A DNA stretch of 64,000 nt, taken from contig NZ_CP101731.1 in NCBI RefSeq assembly GCF_031202305.1, positions 62,001 to 126,000 on the forward strand, read 5' to 3'. The notes under the pieces are model-generated. The model ran no database searches, had not been told where the DNA came from, and saw nothing but the letters and a program-made list of their open reading frames with translations. Position 1 is the stretch's first letter. Every line of letters starts with the position of its first letter. The translations under genes and the position numbers were made by a program. Positions 1-6,624 of the stretch are shown here, one piece after another. The stretch comes from Pelagibacterium sp. 26DY04. Lineage in GTDB: Bacteria > Pseudomonadota > Alphaproteobacteria > Rhizobiales > Devosiaceae.

Positions 1-339
1 TCGTTCAAATATTCCACCCGCCCCGGCACGCCGGGCGCCGAAATGGACAACCAGATCGAAGAACACGTCAAAGCCGAGCGGCTGGAAATCCTTCAGGCCG
101 AGATCACCCGCCAGTCCCAGGCTTTCAACGCCGGCTGCGTGGGGCTGACCCTGCCAGTGCTGATCGAAAAGCCGGGCCGCAACCCCGGCCAGGTCGCAGG
201 CCGCTCGCCTTATCTGCAGGCCGTCCACATCGCCGCCGACAAGGGCCTGATCGGGCAAATCCTGCCGGTCGAGATCGTCGGACAGGCGAAAAATTCGCTC
301 GAAGGCAGAATTGTCACAGCGAACGCGATGGCGGTCTGA
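1..339 (+). CDS. miaB: tRNA-2-methylthio-N6-dimethylallyladenosine synthase MiaB, C-terminal part
   Basis: Open from the first base to the TGA at 337-339, so the 5' part lies outside the window. The visible 112 residues begin with SFKYSTRPGTPGAEM, the end of the radical-SAM barrel of MiaB (the family form is FKYSPRPGTPA). They continue with KAERLEILQ and end in a TRAM domain with EKPGRNPGQVAGRSPYLQAV. MiaB methylthiolates i6A37 in tRNAs that read UNN codons, using two 4Fe-4S clusters; the cluster cysteines would be upstream of the window. PhoH follows after about 30 bases, the usual miaB-phoH-ybeY-corC order of this bacterial group. Confidence 0.93.
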   Translation, partial: SFKYSTRPGTPGAEMDNQIEEHVKAERLEILQAEITRQSQAFNAGCVGLTLPVLIEKPGRNPGQVAGRSPYLQAVHIAADKGLIGQILPVEIVGQAKNSLEGRIVTANAMAV

Positions 340-371
340 TACGTTGATGCCGGTAAGAATCGCATGATGCC

Positions 372-1424
372 TTGGAGCCATCGCGTTTGACACGGAATTT
401 GCGGTCGCAATCCGACCAGTCCGCCGCCGCCCATCTCGAACTGGCGTTCGAAGACAATCGGCTCGTCTCTCAACTTTACGGCGAATTCGACCAGAACCTG
501 GCGTTGATCGAGCAGCGTCTGGGTGTCGAAGCCAATTCGCGCGGCAATCACGTGATGCTGCGCGGCGGCGCCAACGCCATCGATCAGGCACGCCGGGCGC
601 TGGAGTCGCTCTACGACATGCTCGAAGAGGGCAAGCATGTGGGGGTGGGTGACGTAGATGGCGTCATCCGCATGGTCCAGTCCGAGGACAACCAGCTTTC
701 CCTGCCCACGCTCGAGAAAAAGGGCAAGGTGCGCATGGCGCAGATCGCCACGCGCAAGGCGACCATCGTGGCCCGCAATCCGGCTCAGGACGGCTATATC
801 CGCGCCATGGACCGGTTCGAGCTGGTGTTCGGCGTTGGCCCGGCGGGCACCGGCAAGACCTATCTGGCTGTCGCCCACGCGGCAACGCTGCTCGAACGCG
901 GCGAGATTTCGCGCATCATCCTTTCGCGTCCCGCCGTGGAAGCCGGCGAGCGGCTGGGCTTTCTGCCCGGCGACCTTAAAGAAAAGGTCGATCCCTATCT
1001 GCGCCCACTCTATGACGCGCTTTACGACATGATGCAGCCCGAAGTGGTCGAACGCTGCCTTGCCGCCGGCACCATCGAGGTGGCCCCGCTCGCCTTCATG
1101 CGCGGGCGCACGCTCTCGAACGCCGCGGTGATCCTCGATGAAGCGCAGAACACCACATCGATGCAGATGAAGATGTTCCTGACCCGCCTGGGTGAAAATT
1201 CAAAAATGATCGTGACGGGCGACCCCACCCAGGTCGACCTGCCGCGCGGGGAAAAATCGGGACTGGTCGAGGCGCTGCATCTGCTTTCGGACGTCGAAGG
1301 CATCCATGTCACGCGGTTTTCCGACAAGGACGTGGTCCGGCACGCGCTGGTTGCCCGCATCGTGCGCGCCTATGAAGGGGCCACCGGCAAGGACCCTTCG
1401 GCTGACGGAAAGCTCGACGTTTGA
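372..1424 (+). CDS. PhoH family ATPase
   Basis: A 350-residue P-loop NTPase of the PhoH/YbeZ family. Walker A GPAGTGKT is at residues 156-163 and Walker B VILDEAQN at about 252-259; GERLGFLPGDLKEKVDPYLRP between them is typical of the family. An N-terminal KH-like segment precedes the ATPase. PhoH proteins are linked to RNA metabolism together with YbeY, and the adjacent ybeY overlaps the stop codon, which supports joint translation. The start is uncertain: TTG at 372 is used here, a second in-frame TTG lies at 387, and neither has a good ribosome binding site. Confidence 0.9.
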   Translation: MEPSRLTRNLRSQSDQSAAAHLELAFEDNRLVSQLYGEFDQNLALIEQRLGVEANSRGNHVMLRGGANAIDQARRALESLYDMLEEGKHVGVGDVDGVIRMVQSEDNQLSLPTLEKKGKVRMAQIATRKATIVARNPAQDGYIRAMDRFELVFGVGPAGTGKTYLAVAHAATLLERGEISRIILSRPAVEAGERLGFLPGDLKEKVDPYLRPLYDALYDMMQPEVVERCLAAGTIEVAPLAFMRGRTLSNAAVILDEAQNTTSMQMKMFLTRLGENSKMIVTGDPTQVDLPRGEKSGLVEALHLLSDVEGIHVTRFSDKDVVRHALVARIVRAYEGATGKDPSADGKLDV

Positions 1425-1909
1425 CCGCCCAGCTCACCGTCGAGATCGCCATCGAGAACGGCGATTGGCCAGAGGGTCTGCAACCGATCGCCGAGAGGGC
1501 CCTTGTAGCGGCGCTCGAACACTCCGGCTATGCGGTGGACGGGCCGTGCGAAATCAGCGTGCTTTTGACCGACGATGCCAGCCAGCGCATGCTCAACCGC
1601 GAGTGGCGCGGCAAGGACAAGCCGACAAACGTGCTGTCTTTCCCCGCCCTCGATGCTGACGATCCGCTCGAAGGTCTTCTGGGTGACATATCCCTGGCCT
1701 ATGAAACGCTGGTTCGGGAAGCTGCGGAGCTCGAAAAGCCTTTCGAGCATCATTTCGCCCACCTTCTGGTGCACGGGATGCTTCACGTTTTGGGCTATGA
1801 CCATCTTTCCGAGGAAGAGGCCCTTGCCATGGAGGCAAGAGAAACCGATATTATGGGGCTGTTGGGCTATCCCGACCCTTATGACGGTCAGGTCCTCGTG
1901 GACGATTGA
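1421..1909 (+). CDS. ybeY: rRNA maturation endoribonuclease YbeY
   Basis: A 162-residue protein with the metal-binding signature HGMLHVLGYDH at residues 118-128, in which three histidines hold zinc, and the conserved KPTNVLSFP segment at about 67-75. YbeY is a single-strand-specific RNase involved in 16S rRNA 3'-end processing and ribosome quality control. The TTG start overlaps the TGA of the PhoH gene (TTGA), a translational-coupling arrangement. Length and motifs are those of the family; I see nothing unusual. Confidence 0.93.
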   Translation: MTAQLTVEIAIENGDWPEGLQPIAERALVAALEHSGYAVDGPCEISVLLTDDASQRMLNREWRGKDKPTNVLSFPALDADDPLEGLLGDISLAYETLVREAAELEKPFEHHFAHLLVHGMLHVLGYDHLSEEEALAMEARETDIMGLLGYPDPYDGQVLVDD

Positions 1910-1990
1910 CCGGGAGCCGAAGGCTCCACTTGCGCAACAAGATACGGAGTGCCGACGGTTGGCCCCATAGGATTGGCCACCGCACCCCAG

Positions 1991-3058
1991 ATGACCGACA
2001 GCGATCAATCTAGCGCCGCGGCGCGCCGGCCGCATCGCCCACAGGGCGACAATTCACAGTCAAGCGAAAAGAAGCCCTCCTTCTGGGAGAAGATCCTCGC
2101 CTTCATGCCGATTCGTTCGGTATCCCTGCGCAGCGATCTCCAGGAAGCGCTGGAGGCTCCCTATCAGGATGAGGAAGGGTTCTCCGCGTCCGAGCGGACG
2201 ATCCTGCAGAACGTCCTCAAGCTGGGGGACATGCGGGTCGAGGACGTGATGGTCCCCCGCTCCGACATCGAGGCCGTCGAGATCGACGTCAATGTCGGCT
2301 ATGTCATCGAACGGTTCCGGCAGGTGGGGCATTCCCGCATGCCCGTTTATGAGGACAGCCTCGACAAGGTCGTGGGCATGATCCACATCAAGGACGTGGT
2401 CGAAAAGGTAACCGAACCGGCCAAGCCCGCCACCGGCAGCGGGACGAACGGCAGCGGATCGTCCAGCCCGGTGCGGTTCGTTTCGCCCGCCCTAAAGCAT
2501 CGGATTGGCAAGGTCGAGGACCTTGTCCGAAAGGTGCTGTTCGTTCCCCCGTCCATGCCAGTGATCGATCTTTTGACCTCCATGCAGGCGACCCACATCC
2601 ACATGGCGGTGGTGATCGACGAATATGGCGGCACCGACGGGCTGGCGACCATCGAGGATCTGCTCGAGGCCGTCGTCGGCGATATCGAGGACGAGCACGA
2701 CGAGGAGGAAGGCCAGATGATCCGGGCCTTGAACGAGGACGTGTTCATCGTCGACGCCCGCGCCGAACTCGACGACCTGATCGCGGCGATCGAGGATTTC
2801 GATCCCGGCCATTACGGCGACGAGGTCGATACCGTGGGCGGGCTGATCTTTGCCTTGGCCGGCCGGGTGCCGGCGCGCGGCGAGATCGTTTCCAAGCTCA
2901 AGGGCTTCGATTTCGAGATCACCCGCTCCGATGTCCGAAGGGTCAAGCAGGTGCGCATTTCGCGCAAGCGCCGCAAACAGCCGCTGATGATCACCGGCCC
3001 GGAAACGGTGGCACTGCCCACCACCGAAACAAGCAACAACCATCAGGCGGCCGAATAG
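1991..3058 (+). CDS. CorC/HlyC-type hemolysin-family protein with CBS pair
   Basis: About 355 residues from the ATG at 1991. The N-terminus is polar (KKPSFWEKIL), followed by the family signature LKLGDMRVEDVMVPRSDI, two CBS domains (HSRMPVYEDSLDKVVGMIHIKD and THIHMAVVIDEYGGTDGLATIEDLLE) and a C-terminal CorC_HlyC domain. It has no DUF21 membrane domain, so it is the soluble type found beside ybeY in many proteobacteria, where it is linked to Mg/Co homeostasis. A run of about 15 residues (PATGSGTNGSGSSSPV) is inserted between the CBS repeats. A GTG at 1949 is an alternative start. The gene ends inside a terminator hairpin. Confidence 0.88.
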   Translation: MTDSDQSSAAARRPHRPQGDNSQSSEKKPSFWEKILAFMPIRSVSLRSDLQEALEAPYQDEEGFSASERTILQNVLKLGDMRVEDVMVPRSDIEAVEIDVNVGYVIERFRQVGHSRMPVYEDSLDKVVGMIHIKDVVEKVTEPAKPATGSGTNGSGSSSPVRFVSPALKHRIGKVEDLVRKVLFVPPSMPVIDLLTSMQATHIHMAVVIDEYGGTDGLATIEDLLEAVVGDIEDEHDEEEGQMIRALNEDVFIVDARAELDDLIAAIEDFDPGHYGDEVDTVGGLIFALAGRVPARGEIVSKLKGFDFEITRSDVRRVKQVRISRKRRKQPLMITGPETVALPTTETSNNHQAAE

Positions 3059-3072
3059 GCCGCCTTTCTTTT
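3046..3072 (+). terminator. Rho-independent terminator after corC
   Basis: A perfect 7-bp GC stem, GGCGGCC at 3046-3052 and GGCCGCC at 3058-3064, has a 5-base loop and is followed by TTTCTTTT. The hairpin begins within the last codons of corC and contains its stop codon. The response-regulator gene arrives from the other side and stops at 3081, so the stem may serve both strands, although the U-tract favours the plus strand. Confidence 0.85.
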
Positions 3073-3080
3073 GGATGGGA

Positions 3081-3632
3081 TTATCGCGGGGCGCGCTTGG
3101 CGAGGATGCGCTGCAGCGTGCGCCGGTGCATGTTGAGCCGGCGGGCGGTTTCCGAGACATTGCGGTCGCAAAGCTCGTAAACGCGCTGGATATGCTCCCA
3201 GCGCACCCGATCGGCGGACATGGGATTGTCGGGGGGCTCGGGCTTGGTTTCCTCATTGGCCAGCAAAGCCTTGACGATATCGTCGGCATCGGCGGGCTTG
3301 GCAAGATAGTCGACGGCCCCGAGCTTGACCGCGGTGACCGCGGTGGCGATGTTGCCATAGCCGGTCAGCACGACGGCGCGGGCATCGACCCGGCTTTCAT
3401 GCAGGGCCTTGACCACTTCGAGCCCGTTGCCGTCCTCGAGCCTTAGATCCACCACAGCAAAGGCCGGAGGATGCGCTTTGACGGCGGCAAGTCCGCCGGC
3501 CACCGTATCGGCGATGGTGACGGTAAAGCCGCGTTTTTCCATGGCGCGCTCGAGCCGGGTCAGAAACGGCTTGTCGTCATCGACCAGAAGCAGCGTGCGC
3601 TCGGTTTCGGGAAGGTCTGCAATGTCGGTCAT
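3081..3632 (-). CDS. regA: Redox response regulator of the RegA/ActR/PrrA family
   Basis: 183 residues. A receiver domain has the acidic pocket LLVDDD (residues 15-20), phospho-acceptor D62 in VVDLRLEDGNG, T90 in VLTGYG and K112 in LAKP. A linker with a short proline stretch leads to a Fis-type helix-turn-helix at 158-176 (NVSETARRLNMHRRTLQRIL), which is near-invariant in RegA/ActR proteins. It is encoded just downstream of its sensor kinase on the same strand, 65 bases apart. The family controls energy-generating and redox genes (respiration, nitrogen and carbon fixation, denitrification) according to the redox state. Targets here cannot be read from the sequence. Confidence 0.93.
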   Translation of the reverse strand: MTDIADLPETERTLLLVDDDKPFLTRLERAMEKRGFTVTIADTVAGGLAAVKAHPPAFAVVDLRLEDGNGLEVVKALHESRVDARAVVLTGYGNIATAVTAVKLGAVDYLAKPADADDIVKALLANEETKPEPPDNPMSADRVRWEHIQRVYELCDRNVSETARRLNMHRRTLQRILAKRAPR

Positions 3633-3697
3633 GGCCTTGATCCTCTCGCCTCCCGGTTATGAACAATTGTGTCGGTTTCGTCAAAGCAAACGGGGAC

Positions 3698-5056
3698 TTA
3701 AACGCTCCGCGCCAGCGCATCGCGAGGCCAACTGATCTCGACACAGGCGTGCCCGCTCGCCTTGGCGTTGTAAAACCGCAGCGTGGCTCCGGTTCGCTCC
3801 AGCAGGGTCTTGGCGATGAATACGCCCAGTCCCAGCCCTCCGGCACCGTCGGGATTGCGTGGATCGTCGCGGTCGCGGGTCCTTGTGGTTAGATAGGGTT
3901 CCCCGAGCCGGCTTAAAAGGTCGGGCGGAAAGCCCGGCCCGTCATCGGTGATGGCGATCATCACCCGTCGTCCGTCCCACACGGCGCGGATGGTCACCTC
4001 GACCCTGGCAAATTGCACGGCGTTCTCGATGAGGTTTCCGAGCCCGTAAAGCAGCGCCACATTGCGGGCGATCACCGGCTCGTCCTCCTGGGCGAGGGAC
4101 TGGGCAAGCGTTATCCCCTTGCCTTCCATGGCGGCCGGAGCCTCGTGCACCTTGGCAAGTTCGGCGACGATATCCGAGAGCGTGGCGGTATCGAAAAGGT
4201 CCGAGCCCGACGGGCGCAGATTGCGCAATTTTCCCAGGATGGCTCGGCAGCGCGCCACCTGGTCCATGATGAGGTCGAGGTCTTCGGCCAGTTCCCCCTC
4301 GCCATGGTCACGGCGGATTTCCTTGGCGGCCAGCGCGATCGTTGCCAGCGGCGTTCCCAATTCGTGCGCCGTCGCCGCCGCCAGCCCGTCGAGGGCTGAA
4401 AGTTGCTGCTGACGGGAAAGGGCAAGCTCGGTGATGGTGAGCGCGTCGACGAGCTGGCGCGCTTCATGGGCTACCTTGTTGGTATAACCGGCAACGAACG
4501 CCACAGCGCATAGGATCGCCACCCAAACGCCGGTCAGATAGATGCGCGGCGGCTGAAAAGCGCTCCCCGCCTCCCAGGGCAGGGGCAGGTGAAACAGCGC
4601 CAGCGCACTGGCAATGGCGGCGACCAGGCAGCCGAGCCAGATGGTTTCGCGCGTCGCCAGCGTCGAAGCGGAAACGGAAACGGGGGCAAGAAGCAGAATG
4701 GCGAAGGGATTACCCAGCCCGCCGGTCAGATAGAGCAGCCCGCCAAGCTGCAGGCTATCATAGGCCAATTGCAGGAAGGCCAGCCGGGTCGACGGCCTGT
4801 GCCCCGGCCCGTAGCGGATCAAAAGCCCAGCGTTGAGCAGAACCGACAGCCCGATAAGAACCAGGCAGGCGCCCAGAGGAAGCTGATAGCCGAGCCCGTA
4901 TCGGGCGAAAACCACCGAGATCAACTGTCCGGAAATGGCCAGCCAACGCAGCAGAACCAGGGTTTCGAGCCGCATGGGATTGGCGCTGCGGGGCGGGGTG
5001 GCGGCGGTTTCTATGGCGTCGGTCATATAATTTTGCTGCTTGTGGTCGCGATCCAT
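3698..5056 (-). CDS. regB: Redox sensor histidine kinase of the RegB/ActS/PrrB family
   Basis: About 452 residues from the ATG at 5056 (a second ATG at 5026 is possible). Roughly six hydrophobic segments occupy residues 30-190. The ubiquinone-binding heptapeptide GGLGNPF is at 112-118. The H-box is AHELGTPLA with phospho-acceptor H231, and the N, G1 and G2 boxes follow (LIENAVQFA, DDGPGFP, GLGLGVFIAKTLLE). Cys270, in QVARCRAIL, lies 39 residues after the histidine, matching the redox-active cysteine known as Cys265 in Rhodobacter RegB. Both redox inputs therefore look intact. It forms a pair with the regulator encoded next to it. Confidence 0.93.
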   Translation of the reverse strand: MDRDHKQQNYMTDAIETAATPPRSANPMRLETLVLLRWLAISGQLISVVFARYGLGYQLPLGACLVLIGLSVLLNAGLLIRYGPGHRPSTRLAFLQLAYDSLQLGGLLYLTGGLGNPFAILLLAPVSVSASTLATRETIWLGCLVAAIASALALFHLPLPWEAGSAFQPPRIYLTGVWVAILCAVAFVAGYTNKVAHEARQLVDALTITELALSRQQQLSALDGLAAATAHELGTPLATIALAAKEIRRDHGEGELAEDLDLIMDQVARCRAILGKLRNLRPSGSDLFDTATLSDIVAELAKVHEAPAAMEGKGITLAQSLAQEDEPVIARNVALLYGLGNLIENAVQFARVEVTIRAVWDGRRVMIAITDDGPGFPPDLLSRLGEPYLTTRTRDRDDPRNPDGAGGLGLGVFIAKTLLERTGATLRFYNAKASGHACVEISWPRDALARSV

Positions 5057-5163
5057 GGGGACTCTATAGCAGATTTCAAGACACAGAAATTTTTGTCGCC
5101 GGTCTTGATGCGCCCCGATGGAACCCCAGATTCGAAGTCGTTCGAGACTGGAGAGACCGCAAC

Positions 5164-5604
5164 ATGAACACCGCAATGATCAAACCTGCATGGTCGCCGC
5201 TCACCATCGCCCTGATGGTGCTTGGCTTCATCATCTTCTGGCCCTTGGGCATGGCTGTCCTCGCCTACATTCTTTGGGGCGAATATTTCGGCGGCAGCCG
5301 CGAAAAGGCCGAGAGCTGGATCGCCAACCAGAAGCACAGCTTCAAGTCGCGCGGCGGCTGCGGCCATCGTGGCTATCACCGCTCGGCGACCGGCAACGCC
5401 GCGTTCGACGAGTACCGCGACGAGCAGCTCAAGCGCCTTGAAGAAGAACGCCGCAAGCTCGATGAGGATCGGGCTGCCTTCGAGGAATACCTAGCCAACC
5501 TGCACAAGGCCCGCGACCGCGAAGAGTTCGACCGCTTCATGCGCGACCGCAACGCCAACCGTCCCAGCGAAGGCGGTGAAGGCGACGAGCGCCAGGGCTA
5601 CTAA
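5164..5604 (+). CDS. DUF2852 domain membrane protein
   Basis: 146 residues with one strong transmembrane segment near the N-terminus (about residues 11-36, LTIALMVLGFIIFWPLGMAV) after the start MNTAMIKPAWSP. A glycine-rich patch (SRGGCGHRGYHRS) and a long charged, probably coiled-coil helix (LKRLEEERRKLDEDRAAFEEYL) follow. The pattern W-P-F/L-P-G-M-A and the C-terminal EFDRFMRDR match the DUF2852 family of alphaproteobacteria, whose function is unknown. It is transcribed divergently from regB, with 107 bases between the starts, so a shared promoter region is likely. Confidence 0.8.
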   Translation: MNTAMIKPAWSPLTIALMVLGFIIFWPLGMAVLAYILWGEYFGGSREKAESWIANQKHSFKSRGGCGHRGYHRSATGNAAFDEYRDEQLKRLEEERRKLDEDRAAFEEYLANLHKARDREEFDRFMRDRNANRPSEGGEGDERQGY

Positions 5605-5612
5605 AGCCTCCA

Positions 5613-5635
5613 GCCGCCGGCTTAAGGCCGGCGGC
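5613..5635 (+). terminator. Stem-loop after the DUF2852 gene
   Basis: A 9-bp perfect stem, GCCGCCGGC at 5613-5621 and GCCGGCGGC at 5627-5635, with a 5-base loop, lies 9 bases after the stop codon. No clean U-tract follows, so it is a probable terminator or RNA-stabilising hairpin. The remaining bases to 5823 hold no gene that I can support. Confidence 0.55.
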
Positions 5636-5823
5636 ACAGAGTTCTTCCCCCTCGGCTTCGGGATGTGTTCCCCTCCCTTGATCCCGTAGCCGCGCCTTGG
5701 GTCCCCTCCGCCCAAGGCACCTCTCCTGAAGCGGCCGGCGGCTTTCCGCCGCGCCGCTTCTTTTTTGCTTCCTTCGGCCCCATAATAGGGCGATTGCCGA
5801 ATCGCCGAAAAGACGAGTCATCG

Positions 5824-6555
5824 ATGGTGCTCAAAGGCCTGCTCGGCCGCTCCATTCCCCCATCCACCCAGATCATGATCGACGCCGACCCGGTGACGGT
5901 AAGCGTCAGGGTCAATGCCCGCGCCCGCGCGTACCGGCTCTCGGTCAGCCCGCGTGGCGAACCGGTCCTCACGGTGCCGCGCGCCGGGCGCTGGGGTGAG
6001 GCGCAGGCTTTTTTGGAACGCAATCGCGGTTGGCTGGCCAACCGGCTGGCAAAATGCGCCACCCCCTATGCCATCCTGCCCGGTGGCAGTGTGCCCTTGC
6101 GCGGTACGCCGCACAGGCTCGTGAGCCTTGCCGCGCTCAGGGGATTGGTAGAGGTCGTCGATGGCGCGGCCGGCCCCGAATTGCACGTCCCCGGCGGAGC
6201 GGATCATATGCGCCGGCGGCTCGTCGATTGGCTCAAATCCCAGGCTCGGGGTGATCTCGAAGCCGCTTGCGCCCGACACGCCGCAACCCTCGGGGTTGCG
6301 GTGGCCGGCATTACCATGCGCGATCAATCCACCCGCTGGGGCTCGTGCTCATCGGCAAGAACGCTCAATTTCAATTGGCGGCTGATCCTGGCGCCCGATT
6401 TCGTGCTCGACTATGTGGCGGCCCACGAAGTGGCTCATATCGTTGAGATGAACCACAGCCCGGCCTTCTGGCGCACCGTCGCGCGTACCCTTCCCGACTA
6501 CGCCCGCGGCCAGGCCTGGCTCAAGGCCAATGGATCGGCATTGATGGCGCTTTAG
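5824..6555 (+). CDS. YgjP-type M48 family metallopeptidase (DUF45)
   Basis: 244 residues from the ATG at 5824. The zinc-protease motif HEVAH is at residues 201-205, within AAHEVAHIVEMNHSPAFW, and RWGSCSSARTLNFNWRL at about 171-187 is the highly conserved block of YgjP/DUF45 proteins. The central region is poorly conserved. These are predicted cytosolic WLM/SprT-like zinc peptidases; a substrate is not established. The frame stays open upstream to 5665, but the upstream part is proline/phenylalanine-rich junk and the ATG at 5824 fits the family length. It ends before a shared terminator, convergent with the penicillin-binding protein gene. Confidence 0.85.
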   Translation: MVLKGLLGRSIPPSTQIMIDADPVTVSVRVNARARAYRLSVSPRGEPVLTVPRAGRWGEAQAFLERNRGWLANRLAKCATPYAILPGGSVPLRGTPHRLVSLAALRGLVEVVDGAAGPELHVPGGADHMRRRLVDWLKSQARGDLEAACARHAATLGVAVAGITMRDQSTRWGSCSSARTLNFNWRLILAPDFVLDYVAAHEVAHIVEMNHSPAFWRTVARTLPDYARGQAWLKANGSALMAL

Positions 6556-6577
6556 GGTTGTCTGATCGCGAAACAAA

Positions 6578-6605
6578 AAGGCCGCACTCAAAAGAGTGCG
6601 GCCTT
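6578..6605. terminator. Bidirectional terminator between two convergent genes
   Basis: A perfect 12-bp stem, AAGGCCGCACTC at 6578-6589 and GAGTGCGGCCTT at 6594-6605, has an AAAA loop. Runs of A on the left and T on the right give a U-tract in either direction. It sits between the YgjP gene (ending 6555) and the PBP gene (ending 6625). Confidence 0.9.
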
Positions 6606-6624
6606 TGCTTTGGGAAAGATCTCG

